Numbered from the stretch's first letter, positions 27,057-36,834 are shown. The stretch is 64,000 nt of DNA from Olsenella intestinalis (GCF_023276655.1 NZ_JALGRK010000001.1:1-64000), one strand, 5' to 3'. Numbers and translations: made by a program. Notes: generated by a model not told the origin, from the sequence alone.

Positions 27057-30000
27057 ATGCCCAACGTATCGCGCCGCTCGTTCGTGGAGCTTGCCGCCGG
27101 AATGATCACCAGCCTGCCCGTGCTCGCCGGGGGCCGCATCCTCGCGCCGCGTCCGGCCTACGCCGAGGACGACTACACCCTTGCCGACCAGATAGCGGGC
27201 AGGGAGTCCAAGTACGTGGTCATCGACGTCGTGGAGCCGTGGCAGGTGGGCTTCATGGTGGTGGACATCACCAAGGGCGTCCAGGAGGACGGCGGCCTCA
27301 TGAGCTACCCACCGGTCTCCGGCGCCGAAGTCACCGTGACCTCGCGCTTCAACGGCAAGGTGGCCAAGGGCACCACCAACGCGAGCGGCATCGCCAACAT
27401 CGACGTCCGCGAGCTCGCGGTGCACGAGGACGGCGAGGACGTAAACCGCCTCACGTCGTACGCCTTCAACGGCAGCGTCACCATCGAGCGAGGGCCCCAA
27501 GCGTCATCCACCGTCCCCGACCTCGGCTACCGCAAGTTCGAGACCGCGCTTCTGGCGATAGAGGGCGGCACCGGCATGCAGGTGCCCGCCCATCCCGCCG
27601 ACGAGCTTGGCACGCCCTACCCCCGGCTCGTCTCCTTCGACGAGTGGGACGCCCTCTACTGGCGAAATGAGTTCCTCGTAACGCCCCAGAACTCGGACAA
27701 GCACACCATCAGGGCCGAGATATGGAACCTCCCCAGCGACGAAGGCACCACGGTCGAGCTGTGGGTGGACGGCGAGGGCAAGCCCCGTGCGAGCGTAACG
27801 GCGACCATGGGCAAGCTCGAGAAGATCGGAACGAGGGCCAAGAGGCACTCCGTTCCCGGTGAGTTCGCGCCCGACGGCTACGAGGACGTCTACGGCGCCC
27901 CGGCCACCGCCGCCTTCGAGGCACACTTCCTCAAGGAGGGCGACACGGAGCAGATTCCCGTGGGAGCACGGCTCAAGATCGTTGCACGGCAGGGCAGCGC
28001 CACCTACACCATTCCGCTCGCCATCGAGTTCGCGGAGGGAATCGTCGACGAGCCGGCGGGCAAGGACGGCCAGACGCTTGGCCTCATCAACACCACCAAG
28101 GGCGGAGCCACGGGCGTAGGCGCCACGTGGTCGAGCAACGTGCCCATCATCGGCGGCGGGGAACTCAAGTTCTGGGCTCCCGAGCTGCCCATCAACGTGT
28201 ACGTGAACCCCTTTGGCCTGGCACAGCTGACCCTCACCATCCCCATCTGGGGCTACCGCAACGACAAGGGCGACGACGAGCCAAGCGGCTGGGGGCGCTA
28301 CCCGCGCAAGACGGTCGAGGAGCAGTGGAACAAGAAGGTCAATACGCTCAAGAAGATGCAGGACAAGACCGCCGCCCTCGTCTCCAAGCCGGGGGCGGTG
28401 CAGCAGATCGACCTCTTCAAGTCCTTCTCCGTCGACATCAACTTCCACCTGCTCGCCCTCGCGCAGTGGAACGCGGGCAAGGGCCTCTTCCAGGGCGAGG
28501 TCGCGGGCCAGATCCTCGCGGCCATGAACTTCACCATCACCGAGAACTTCTTTGCCGGCCCCATACCCGTGCTCATCACGTTCTCGCTCGACGCAAGCCT
28601 CGTCTTCGCGCTGTCCGCGGCGGCCTACGCCACGAAGGAGAGGGACGACGAGAAGATGATCGACGCCATCTGCGACTTCGGTCGCTGGCGGTTCGACTAC
28701 GAGAACACCGGGTTCACCATGACCCTCAACATCACGCCGGCACTCTCGGTGGGCGTGGGCATCCGCGGCATCGCCTCCATCTCGGTCAAGGGCGCCATCA
28801 CCCTCACGCTCTTCTTCGGCGTGCCCATGGGCACCCAGCCCAAGGAGCTGCCGAGCCCTCATTTCTCGGCCGGCTGGTCTGCGCAGATATCGCTCGTCAT
28901 CGAGCTGTTCCTGTTCACCCAGAGCTTCTCGCTCTACTCAAAGCCCTTCGCGAACTTCTACGACAACTGGAACGGTAAGAACCTCGCGTCGCAGGCAGAG
29001 GAGGCAGCGCTGGGCGCCATGGCCAACAAGTCGCTCGACGAGCTGCTCGACGAGCTGACGCCCATCAACGACGCGATGCTCGAGCAGACGAGCGAGGCGA
29101 TCTTGGCGTCGGGCGTGCACACCCAGGCGGCGGACGAGGCGGAGGCCGTCTGCATCGACTGGGACGAGCTGGCCAGGGAGGAGGTCGTGGAGCTCGAGGA
29201 CGGCACGACCATGACCCTCGTGACGTACGAGCTGGGAGGCACCACGACGCAGGAGGTCGCAGGAGGGGGCACCCACCCGGCGACTCCAGACCAAGGCGAC
29301 GCCTTGGAGACGCAGGCTGAGGCCGGAGCGCCCCTTGACGTCAGCTGGCTGCAGACCGCCGCAGACGATTCCCTGCCCAGCCCGGGCGTTGCGTCCCTGG
29401 GCGCACAGGGCGGTGTGCGCCCCTCGTCCGACGTGCGCCTCTTCGGGTCCGACGGACAGCACGTCCTGAGCGCCGCGCACGCGCAGGTGCTCGACATAGG
29501 TGCCCCCATCGGCAAGACGCGGGAGCACGGGGTCTGGTGCTTCCGCGTCGCCTCGGTGGAGGTGGACGGCCGACCGCGCACGCGCATAGTCGCGAACTGC
29601 ATAGACGGCGACCCGAATGGCGCGACCAGGGTCATAGAGTTCGACACCTTGGTGAGTGGGATGCCCCACGGCGACCTCTATGACTACGACTTCGACGTCA
29701 TGGTCAGGCAGGAGCATTACGGCCACGGCGAGAACAGGAGCGCCGTGTGCCTCGTCATCCTTTCCGGCAGGAGGGACAACGGCGGCAACGTGAAGCTTGC
29801 GAGCGCGTCGACGGAACTCGTCATCACCCACCTGTGCCTGTCCTCCGCGGACTTCGTGGGCACCTCCGAGGTGCTGAAGGCGGGCGGCCTCGGCTGCTTC
29901 TCGATGAAGGCGAGCGACATCGCCAACGTGGAACCGAGCAAGCTCCACTGCATCTCCAACCTGAAAATCGCAAACTGCCCGAAGCAGGACTACGCATATG

Positions 30001-31643
30001 ACCTCACGGCCATACTCTTTCTCGACCGCTTCGCGGACACGGCGGAGGAGGTGCTTGGCGAAAAGGCACACGTGCGCGTCGGGGCGCTCATAGTGAGGCG
30101 CATGTACGGCGAGGGGCAGCCGGACGCCTACACGATAGAGAAGTACCCGGCAGACTGGTGGCACGCGAGCGTGGGAGACATAGACCCCACGGTCTACGAG
30201 GCGGAGTTCTGCCCGGGATCGTATGTGGCCAGTCCGCTCTTTGGCGTTCCCTGGTACCTCATGCTACGCGGGGCGAAGAGGGTACACTACGTCAGGACCG
30301 TGCTCTCGAACTACAACCCAACGGGCTCATACGTGTTCATGAGGCCCGTGGGGTGCGGGGACTACGACCCCAGCATTCGCCTGGTGTGGTGCCCGGCCGT
30401 AGACGGATTCCTCACGTCGTACCCCACCGACCCCGCACAGCTCGAGCTCCCCCAAGGCAAGCGGGACTATTCCAAATGGACGCTGCACAAGGCCACCTGG
30501 TCAAACGACGCCGCGCCCAAGCTGCGGGTCGAGCCCATCGGACCCACAGGCTTCAACGTGGTGAACTTCGCCGTGCGAGGCAGCTTCATCTTCTGGCCCC
30601 AGGCACGTGACACCGACGACGACCGCGTATGGCGCGTCGACGGCGGGGAGGACGTGCGGGAGCGCGATGCGGTCTATCAGATCATGGCCTGCCGCATACG
30701 CGGCGGGCGCTTCTCCGACCCCTTCGTCGTGGCGGACCTGCCCAACGACACCGACATGCTCTCCGTCGTGAGCGCTAACAGCACTGCAGTGATGGAGGCA
30801 CTGCGCACCGTGCACGTGGACACGGGCGAGCGCAATGCCCAGGGCGCTCCCCTCTACCACGCGGCAGACATCTACTACACCGCGGTGCCCGCCGTGCGGT
30901 GCGTCACGGCCACGGCCTGCGAGGCGCCCTACCCCTTCGTGAACCCGGGAGGCAGGATCGACTTCCACGTCGCGGTGAGAAACGACGGCAACACATACCT
31001 CTCCGGCTGCACGCTCGAGCTCTGCGCGCTGGACGAGAAGACGAACACCTACGAGCGCGTGGAGGGTGCGCGGGCGGTGGTCGCCTTCGGAAAGGACACG
31101 ATCCAGGAGTCCACCTACAACAGAGGCGACGGCTCCGGCGGCCTGAGCGGCATCGAGGAGGACTATGCGCTCGCGCCCGGCAAGACGAGCGTGTACGCCG
31201 TGACGGTGAGCGTGCCCAAGGACTGGCCCAGCGGAGACAAGAAGGTGCTCTTCGTGGCACGAGACGGGCAGGTGGTGAGCGACCTCTACGCCCAGGCAGA
31301 GGGCGACGAGCTCGATGCCGAGGCCGTTGAGTTCCACATCGAACCGGGCGAGTACAAGGTGGTGCAGGTACGCACCCAGGCCGACCAGGACCCGGACCAG
31401 CGCCACATGGACACCATAGGCGTGGACCCGGACGTTGCGGGCGGCGAGCCCTTCCAGCCGGCACCCGTGACGATAGGTGAACCCGGCGAGCCGCCTCTCT
31501 CTTCGAGGCGCTCCGCCCTTCCCGACACGGGAGACGAGGCCGCACCCGGTGGACTTGGCCTCGCCGGTGCCGGCCTCGCCGCGCTCGGCGCTGCCGTGGC
31601 CACCTACGAGCGCCGACGCGCCGAGAACGAGAAACAGGGCTGA
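27057..31643 (+). CDS. Very large Tat-exported, sortase-anchored surface protein
   Basis: 1528 residues. N-terminus MPNVSRRSFVELAAGMITS carries a twin-arginine motif and a cleavage-like APRPAYAED. The C-terminus has LPDTG near 1488 followed by GDEAAPGG, a hydrophobic span (GLAGAGLAALGAAVATY) and a basic tail (ERRRAENEKQG), the LPXTG sorting signal. Between them, an Ig/carboxypeptidase-regulatory-like segment (about 85-150, VTSRFNGKVAKGTTNASGIANIDV), long beta-rich regions without recognised domains, and a CARDB-like segment near 1300 (DFHVAVRNDGNTYLSGCTLELCALDE). Exported folded, then wall-linked, if both signals work. No sortase gene in the window. Confidence 0.9.
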   Translation: MPNVSRRSFVELAAGMITSLPVLAGGRILAPRPAYAEDDYTLADQIAGRESKYVVIDVVEPWQVGFMVVDITKGVQEDGGLMSYPPVSGAEVTVTSRFNGKVAKGTTNASGIANIDVRELAVHEDGEDVNRLTSYAFNGSVTIERGPQASSTVPDLGYRKFETALLAIEGGTGMQVPAHPADELGTPYPRLVSFDEWDALYWRNEFLVTPQNSDKHTIRAEIWNLPSDEGTTVELWVDGEGKPRASVTATMGKLEKIGTRAKRHSVPGEFAPDGYEDVYGAPATAAFEAHFLKEGDTEQIPVGARLKIVARQGSATYTIPLAIEFAEGIVDEPAGKDGQTLGLINTTKGGATGVGATWSSNVPIIGGGELKFWAPELPINVYVNPFGLAQLTLTIPIWGYRNDKGDDEPSGWGRYPRKTVEEQWNKKVNTLKKMQDKTAALVSKPGAVQQIDLFKSFSVDINFHLLALAQWNAGKGLFQGEVAGQILAAMNFTITENFFAGPIPVLITFSLDASLVFALSAAAYATKERDDEKMIDAICDFGRWRFDYENTGFTMTLNITPALSVGVGIRGIASISVKGAITLTLFFGVPMGTQPKELPSPHFSAGWSAQISLVIELFLFTQSFSLYSKPFANFYDNWNGKNLASQAEEAALGAMANKSLDELLDELTPINDAMLEQTSEAILASGVHTQAADEAEAVCIDWDELAREEVVELEDGTTMTLVTYELGGTTTQEVAGGGTHPATPDQGDALETQAEAGAPLDVSWLQTAADDSLPSPGVASLGAQGGVRPSSDVRLFGSDGQHVLSAAHAQVLDIGAPIGKTREHGVWCFRVASVEVDGRPRTRIVANCIDGDPNGATRVIEFDTLVSGMPHGDLYDYDFDVMVRQEHYGHGENRSAVCLVILSGRRDNGGNVKLASASTELVITHLCLSSADFVGTSEVLKAGGLGCFSMKASDIANVEPSKLHCISNLKIANCPKQDYAYDLTAILFLDRFADTAEEVLGEKAHVRVGALIVRRMYGEGQPDAYTIEKYPADWWHASVGDIDPTVYEAEFCPGSYVASPLFGVPWYLMLRGAKRVHYVRTVLSNYNPTGSYVFMRPVGCGDYDPSIRLVWCPAVDGFLTSYPTDPAQLELPQGKRDYSKWTLHKATWSNDAAPKLRVEPIGPTGFNVVNFAVRGSFIFWPQARDTDDDRVWRVDGGEDVRERDAVYQIMACRIRGGRFSDPFVVADLPNDTDMLSVVSANSTAVMEALRTVHVDTGERNAQGAPLYHAADIYYTAVPAVRCVTATACEAPYPFVNPGGRIDFHVAVRNDGNTYLSGCTLELCALDEKTNTYERVEGARAVVAFGKDTIQESTYNRGDGSGGLSGIEEDYALAPGKTSVYAVTVSVPKDWPSGDKKVLFVARDGQVVSDLYAQAEGDELDAEAVEFHIEPGEYKVVQVRTQADQDPDQRHMDTIGVDPDVAGGEPFQPAPVTIGEPGEPPLSSRRSALPDTGDEAAPGGLGLAGAGLAALGAAVATYERRRAENEKQG

Positions 31644-31701
31644 CGACGGCCGGCGGTGGGCGACCGCCGCGCCTCAGAAGCGATGGGGGAGCGCTCGCTC
31701 G

Positions 31702-32043
31702 TCACCCCTTGTTGCCGAGGGTGAAGAGCGCCCGGTCACGGTTGCTGGGGAAATCCGAGAGCCCCACGTCCTCGTTGAGGGTCGACCTGACCTTGGTGCG
31801 CAGCTCGGAGACGTTGGCCTTGAGCCTCTCCTTGTCGAGCGTGGAGGTGGAGTCGATGACGCTCTCGAGGTCGCCGAGGTCCTCGTCGACCTCCGCCAGG
31901 CCCGTGCCGACCACGCGTCGGTCATACTCCCTCTGAACCGCCCCGGCGTCCCTCTTGTCCACGTTGGGCGAGCCGCCCCCGGAATTACTGGTGGAACGCC
32001 ACTCAAGAGATAAGCTTACGCGATTCTCCGGCGCATTTCTCAT
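31702..32043 (-). CDS. Small hypothetical coiled-coil protein or gene remnant
   Basis: 113 residues, not recognised. The C-terminal 80 residues are charged and helix-prone (GLAEVDEDLGDLESVIDS, LDKERLKANVSELRTKV) and look like real protein; the N-terminal 25 residues do not, and the start has GAAGGG placed too close to the ATG. Could be a C-terminal fragment of a lost gene. It lies alone in a 690-base gap between the LPXTG protein and the aminotransferase; the remainder (32044-32226) shows nothing else. Confidence 0.4.
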   Translation of the reverse strand: MRNAPENRVSLSLEWRSTSNSGGGSPNVDKRDAGAVQREYDRRVVGTGLAEVDEDLGDLESVIDSTSTLDKERLKANVSELRTKVRSTLNEDVGLSDFPSNRDRALFTLGNKG

Positions 32044-32226
32044 CCCTTCGCTCGTTCTCCTACGGTTCCGAAGGTATCGTCATGGCGTCAGAAAAACCGT
32101 ATCCCAGGATACACGCACTCCGACCAGCCCATTCGGGCCCATCTAGAAGCACGGACGACCCGCACGGGAAAGTCGCGCCGCACGCCGCACGCCTCTCGGA
32201 GCTGCCGTGACGTCAAGCGCATGAGC

Positions 32227-32260
32227 AGGGGCCGGCGAGACGTGCGTCCCGTCGGCCCCT
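32227..32260 (-). terminator. Hairpin downstream of the aminotransferase
   Basis: AGGGGCCG (32227-32234) pairs with CGGCCCCT (32253-32260), with an inner ACG/CGT. It sits about 75 bases after the stop of the leftward aminotransferase. No T-run. Confidence 0.5.
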
Positions 32261-32333
32261 CGTCAGCCGTATGCGTCAATCGATAACGCGTGCGGCTCCC
32301 TACTGCGCGCAGGTCTCCACTGCGCGCGGTTCT

Positions 32334-33479
32334 CTACCCGATAAGAAGGTCGTCGCTCAGGCCCTGGGTGTACTCGGCGAGCTTGGCGAGTCCCGCCTTG
32401 AAGTACTCGACGTCGCCGTAGCCGTAGCCGATGCGGAAGCCATGCTCCATGTTGAAGCACATGCCGTGGCACACGAGCGCGCCGGTCTTGTCGAAGAGGC
32501 CCTCGCAAAACTCCTTGGTCGGGATGTCCCAGTCGTAGGTGAGGAAGCTCGTGGAGCCCTGCGACTCGCAGGCCAGGTGGAGGTGCGGCTGGCCCTTGAG
32601 CCACTCGTTCAGGGCCGCGCGGCCCTCGGCGCAGATCTTGCGGTTGCGGGCGAAGATCTCCTCCTTGTGCTCGAGGACGATGGCTGCGAGCAGCTCGGTT
32701 ATGGGACTCTCGCAGATGGTGTTGAAGGAGCGCAGGTTCTTGATCACGTGCGTGAGGCCGAGGTCGCGCGTGACAATCCAGCCGATGCGCAGTCCGGCGG
32801 ACGAGAAGACCTTGCTCGTGCCGCCCGTGGAGATACCGCGCTCGTAGACGTCGACGATGGACGCGGCGTAGCCCTCGGTGAGCCCGCGGTAGATCTCGTC
32901 GCAGACCACGTAGGCTCCCACGGGGCGCGCGATCGCGGCAAGCTGCTCGAGCTCTTCTCGGCTCATGCCGTAGCCGGTGGGGTTGGAGGGACTGGTGAGG
33001 AAGATCGCCTTGGTGTGGCCGTCGACCATGTCGGCGAGCCTGCGGAAGTTGATGCCGAAGCCGTCCTCGGGGCCGCTCACGTACTGGCGCACCTCGCAGC
33101 CCAGGGCCGCCGGGATGGAGACGAACTGCTGGTAGGACGGGACCACCACGATGACGTTGTCGCCCTTCTCGCAGAGCGCGTAGCACGTGAGCGCGTTGGC
33201 GCTCGTGGCGCCGTGGACGACCATGACGTTCTGGGCGCTGACCTGCGGCGTCTCGAAAAGGCCGGCGACGGCGTCCTTCAGGCGGGGCATCCCCTCGAAG
33301 TAGCCGTAGTGCAGACTCATGTTGGCGATCTCGTCCATCACCTCGTCGCGCGAGACGCCGTCGAGCTCGAAGAGCTCCTGCATGTTCATGGGCTTGCAGC
33401 AGCTGGAGCCCATGTTGTGGGTCGCGATCGCGTCGTAGGGGTTGAGCCACCACTCGAGCTCGAACTTCTCGATGTTCAT
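32334..33479 (-). CDS. PLP-dependent aminotransferase, class I/II
   Basis: 381 residues. Fold-type I motifs: VVHGATSANALTCYAL, SPSNPTG (163-169), VVCDEIYRGL (191-200), and the Schiff-base lysine K223 in GGTSKVFSSAGLRIGW. Conserved arginine for carboxylate binding near GFRIGYGYGD at the C-terminus. Substrate not identifiable; being just downstream of an ornithine-cyclodeaminase/alanine-dehydrogenase-like gene suggests amino-acid catabolism. GAGAGGAACCCAAC precedes the ATG. Confidence 0.92.
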   Translation of the reverse strand: MNIEKFELEWWLNPYDAIATHNMGSSCCKPMNMQELFELDGVSRDEVMDEIANMSLHYGYFEGMPRLKDAVAGLFETPQVSAQNVMVVHGATSANALTCYALCEKGDNVIVVVPSYQQFVSIPAALGCEVRQYVSGPEDGFGINFRRLADMVDGHTKAIFLTSPSNPTGYGMSREELEQLAAIARPVGAYVVCDEIYRGLTEGYAASIVDVYERGISTGGTSKVFSSAGLRIGWIVTRDLGLTHVIKNLRSFNTICESPITELLAAIVLEHKEEIFARNRKICAEGRAALNEWLKGQPHLHLACESQGSTSFLTYDWDIPTKEFCEGLFDKTGALVCHGMCFNMEHGFRIGYGYGDVEYFKAGLAKLAEYTQGLSDDLLIG

Positions 33480-33551
33480 GTTGGGTTCCTCTCTGGGTTG
33501 CGAGTTTCTGGTTTGCGGGTTGGGTGCCTCGCGACTTGGCGAGCCGCCTGG

Positions 33552-34569
33552 CTAGAGCTCCACCTGGGTGCCCACGCCCTCCGCCTCGGCGCGGGAGACG
33601 ATGCGCGCGATCGTCGCTAGGTCCTGCAGCGACAGCCCCGTCGAGTCGAAGACGGTAATCTCGTCGTCGGACGTGCGGCCGGGCGCGTCGCCAGCAATGA
33701 CGGCGCCGATCTCGTCGAGCTCGGCGGAAAGGGCGCCCTCGACATGCGGAATCTCGCACTCCCCCCACCGTGAGGCACTGGCGCACGTCGTCGACGACCA
33801 CGCGCGCGCCTGCCAGCAGCGCGGACTCGGCCTCCTGCTTGCCGGGCTTGTCGGCGCCCACGCAGGAGACGTGCGTGCCGGGACGCACCCACTCCGCCCT
33901 GAGGTAGGGAGTGCGCGCGGGTGTGGCGCACATGATCACGTCCGCCTGGCAGACGGCCTCGGCAAGGCCCGCCGTCTCGATGTGGGGCGCCACCACGTTC
34001 GTGCCCGCCTCGCCGAGAAGAGCTGCCACCTCGGCAGAGATCGCGTCGAGGCGCCCGGCGTCCGTCTCGCCGTGGAGCGGGTTGGTCACGACGACCCGCT
34101 CGAGCTGGGGCAGCGCAAGCAGGTTCGCGACGATCAGATAGGGGCACAGGCCGCCGTCGCCGCACACGACGAGCGTCGCGGCGTCCGCGCGGGCGAGCCA
34201 CTTGGCACCGACGGCGCCGGCGGCACCCGTCCTGAAGCGCGTGATCGGCATGGCGTTGAGCACGGCCTTGGGCGCTCCGGTCTCGAAGTCGAACACGAGC
34301 GACGTGCCATGGTAGACGGGACGGCCCTGCTCGGGGTTGTCCTGATAGCAGCTGATGGCCTTCAGACCCCAGACGCCGTCGCCGTCGAGGTTTCCGCTCT
34401 TGAGGTCCATGTCACGCACGCCGTCCACGAACTCGTGGAAGAGCAGCGGCCAGACGGAGGCCTGCCCCGCGTGCTTCTGCGCGTACGCGGCCTCGACTGC
34501 CTCGAGCGCCATGGGGACGGTCACGAGCGACCGGACCTCCCCCTCGTTCAGAATCCTGATGTGGTCCAT
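33552..34569 (-). pseudogene. Ornithine cyclodeaminase/mu-crystallin family gene, frameshifted in a G6 tract
   Basis: From ATG 34569 (GAGGAGGGCCC ahead) the frame reads MDHIRILNEGEVRSLV ... FRTGAAGAVGAKWLA ... ARVVVDDVRQCLTVGG, a standard NAD-dependent OCD/alanine dehydrogenase-like protein. At 33761-33766 there are six C (six G on the coding strand). Reading five instead restores the family C-terminus: VGECEIPHVEGALSAELDE, then ITVFDSTGLSLQDLA, ending EAEGVGTQVEL at 33552. The rest of the gene is undamaged, so this is a recent indel, a phase-variable tract, or a sequencing error. 72 bases upstream of the aminotransferase in one operon. Confidence 0.85.
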
Positions 34570-35030
34570 TGGGCCCTCCTCACCTCGGCATGGCTCCGCG
34601 CGACGGCTCGCGCCGACGCCAGGTGGCAGCGCCCCGCGGCGCGCCTGCCATGCATGCGTACCTTGGAAGAGGCCCGGCGCAGCACGGGGCGGGCACGCGT
34701 TGCCCGACACCCGCCTGTCTCTCGCCGCTGCTCCACGACCGGTGTAGGAGTGGCTTCTCGATGATCACAAGATATAGGAAACACTCTGATGCCACATTTG
34801 AATAGTATTGGCACGCACCCGAAGATTTATTCAGGGCTGCACGTGGCCATACTCTTGGCAGCGCCCTATCTACGTGCGCTCGCACCTAACCGATGCAAAT
34901 ACGGATTATTGTGTTAAGGCAAAGTTTTATTCCTAAAATTGTATTTTACCTTCACACTTCCTCCACGGCGAGAATCACCTCGGGCATGTGCGCCTGGCCG
35001 ACCCCGCGCGCGCCTATCGGACGGCTCCTC
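34570..35030. other. 461-base gap, 3' part AT-rich, no gene seen
   Basis: Lies upstream of the OCD-like gene and downstream of the HipA-like gene, both leftward. The part from 34760 to 34960 is AT-rich for this genome (for example AAAGTTTTATTCCTAAAATTG). No tRNA, hairpin or convincing frame recognised. Confidence 0.4.
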
Positions 35031-36383
35031 TCAGCTCCACTCGCGAAGGTCCACGATTCGCGCCACGCGACGCTCAAGCGACTTTTCGATGTAGGGAAGG
35101 CGCTCCGACAGCAGCGAGTTCCGAGAGAGAATCTCGAGCGCCTCGTCTCCAAAACCGTCGAGGTCATGGGGATCGAACCAACTCATATCCTCGACCAACA
35201 GCAACTGCCGCGCGGGACTTGGGTCAAACTGCCTGCTCTGGAAGCTGAACTCCCCGCCCCTGAGGTCGTCAAGCGAGCAACCAGCCCAGAGCGACGTCCC
35301 CGAATCGAATATGGGTGCCGGTCGACACTCCAACGTCTCCACGTTTCTCACGATGCCAAAGTTGCGGTAGTGCCTGTCGGAGTTCGCGATGATGTCGTCG
35401 CAAACGATCATCTTCCATAGGGCAAGCTCGACATCCTTTGCGCCAAGCGACTCGCAGCACCTTACGTAGTGTTGGTACGCGTCCCAATCGCCACGCTCGG
35501 GGAGAAGCCGGTCTACGTAAATTGCAGGTACGAACTCCTCCTCGTCGGTCAGAAAGTCCTCGCATGCGCACAACGTGGCGCCCCCATCCTCAACGAGCTG
35601 ATAGGCAACAAAGTCGCCCTCACTCAACAACCTCCGATGGAGAACCGTTGCCACCGCCTCGTTATAAGGCTCCTGATTGAGCGTTCCGCCCTCCTTGAGA
35701 AGCATTCGCCTTCCGTCTCGAATCATCCAGCGCTTACCCAGATTGCCGTCGGATGTGTTGTCGGGATGCGCCCCGATAGAGGTGGAAACGGGCGAGTAGG
35801 AATCAGTCCTGTCAGAGACCCTCTCAAAGTCATTGTTGAAGAAGTTGATGTCATCCCATGCAAGATCAGATCCGCGAGGCTGGATCCAATACTGATCGGA
35901 AAGCGATAGCCCCAGGTTTCTCATGGCAAGCTCCTCGGAAACGAAGACGCCCGCCTCATCGAGAACCCTCTGGAGGCCCCTGCGCGTTGCAGGTATGCCA
36001 CGCCCCTTCCACCACATGTCGAACGCGACGACATCGGAGATGCCGTCCTGCCCGAACACGCCGAGAGGGGCACGATCGCCGTCCAGGAGCTCCCCCACAT
36101 GGGTGAACTCCTTTCGCCTGCCGTTGTAAACCACCTCACGGATCTCATGGCCACGGTTCATGAGCGTAAACACGAACTCGTCACGACCCCTGCCCGCCCT
36201 CGGCCGGCCCCCACGCGACGGGGCGCTCATGCGGCGAGCCTGTACCGAGGCACGATCGACCAGCCACCTGCCGCCGACCATCGTGCCCTCAAGCTGGCCG
36301 CCCCTGATGAGCTGGGTGACTCTCTGCGGTGAAACGCCAAGCAGCCTTGCAGCCTCTGCAGTGGGGATGAGATTGATGTCCAT
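35031..36383 (-). CDS. HipA-like kinase fused to an N-terminal excisionase/MerR-type HTH
   Basis: 450 residues. Residues 6-45 form a helix-turn-helix of the excisionase/HTH_17 type (PTAEAARLLGVSPQRVTQLI ... GGRWLVDR). The C-terminal half has HipA-type kinase landmarks: lysine in RMLLKEGG (226-233), catalytic loop NSDRHYRNFG (334-343) and metal-binding PIFDSGTSLW (357-366). Family knowledge: HipA kinases phosphorylate targets such as tRNA synthetases and are normally held by a separate HipB. Here no hipB is adjacent and DNA binding and kinase are one polypeptide. Dyad operators lie directly upstream, implying autoregulation. AT-richer than its surroundings. Confidence 0.85.
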   Translation of the reverse strand: MDINLIPTAEAARLLGVSPQRVTQLIRGGQLEGTMVGGRWLVDRASVQARRMSAPSRGGRPRAGRGRDEFVFTLMNRGHEIREVVYNGRRKEFTHVGELLDGDRAPLGVFGQDGISDVVAFDMWWKGRGIPATRRGLQRVLDEAGVFVSEELAMRNLGLSLSDQYWIQPRGSDLAWDDINFFNNDFERVSDRTDSYSPVSTSIGAHPDNTSDGNLGKRWMIRDGRRMLLKEGGTLNQEPYNEAVATVLHRRLLSEGDFVAYQLVEDGGATLCACEDFLTDEEEFVPAIYVDRLLPERGDWDAYQHYVRCCESLGAKDVELALWKMIVCDDIIANSDRHYRNFGIVRNVETLECRPAPIFDSGTSLWAGCSLDDLRGGEFSFQSRQFDPSPARQLLLVEDMSWFDPHDLDGFGDEALEILSRNSLLSERLPYIEKSLERRVARIVDLREWS

Positions 36384-36389
36384 GCTGGC

Positions 36390-36453
36390 CTTTCGATTAC
36401 GAAAGAGTTTTTAGTGGCTCATCAACATCTTAAAACTCTTTCGCATCCGAAAC
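36390..36453. promoter_or_regulatory. Two dyad operators before the HTH-HipA-like gene
   Basis: CTTTCGATTACGAAAG (36390-36405) and CTTTCGCATCCGAAAC (36438-36453) are 6-4-6 inverted repeats, 48 bp apart. In addition CGAAAGAGTTTT (36400-36411) and AAAACTCTTTCG (36432-36443) are a perfect 12-bp inverted repeat joining the two. The proximal site begins 7 bases upstream of the start codon and covers the ribosome site, so binding would block expression. Confidence 0.7.
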
Positions 36454-36507
36454 CAACAGACCACCGGTTAGACGGCGCGATGGGGAGTCCGGCACCGAGC
36501 ACAGTCA

Positions 36508-36834
36508 TCAAGCCATTCTCGAAACCCGACCCGCGCCTGGGCGTCCCCCTCCCCTTCCGCTACTCGCAGCGCTTCCTGCGCCCCACGCGAAGGACGGGCA
36601 CAGCACGATGGAACGGTCGATGCCCCACTCCCCCACGGCGAGCACGTTGTCGAGCGCCTTGTGCCGGCGAAAGCCGGCTCCCGACTTGACCTCGACGGGG
36701 AGGGACGCGTCGCAGGAGGGCAGCACGAAGTCGACCTCGCCGTAGCGCGACTTGTCGAAGTGGCGCAGGACGAACCCGCGCGCGACGAGCTCCTGCGCGA
36801 CGAAGCTCTCATACGACAGGTGTTGCGACCGTTT
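36508..36834 (-). pseudogene. 3' remnant of a DUF4143 ATP-binding protein gene
   Basis: Read on the minus strand, the frame gives LSYESFVAQELVARGFVLRH, then GEVDFVLPSCDASLPVEVKS and HKALDNVLAVGEWG, the C-terminal DUF4143 module seen intact in the 22.4-kb gene. Upstream the frame runs into a stop (TGA at 36835-36837) within a 33-bp tandem array, and no Walker motifs remain. The last 25 residues (GSAASSGRGGGRPG) look unrelated. A truncated, decayed gene. Confidence 0.75.

Noticed and set aside
32263-34710. 815-codon minus-strand frame that looks like one fusion protein
   Set aside because: It joins the OCD-like gene, past its frameshift, to an out-of-frame reading of the aminotransferase. The true aminotransferase frame is separate and has its own ribosome site.
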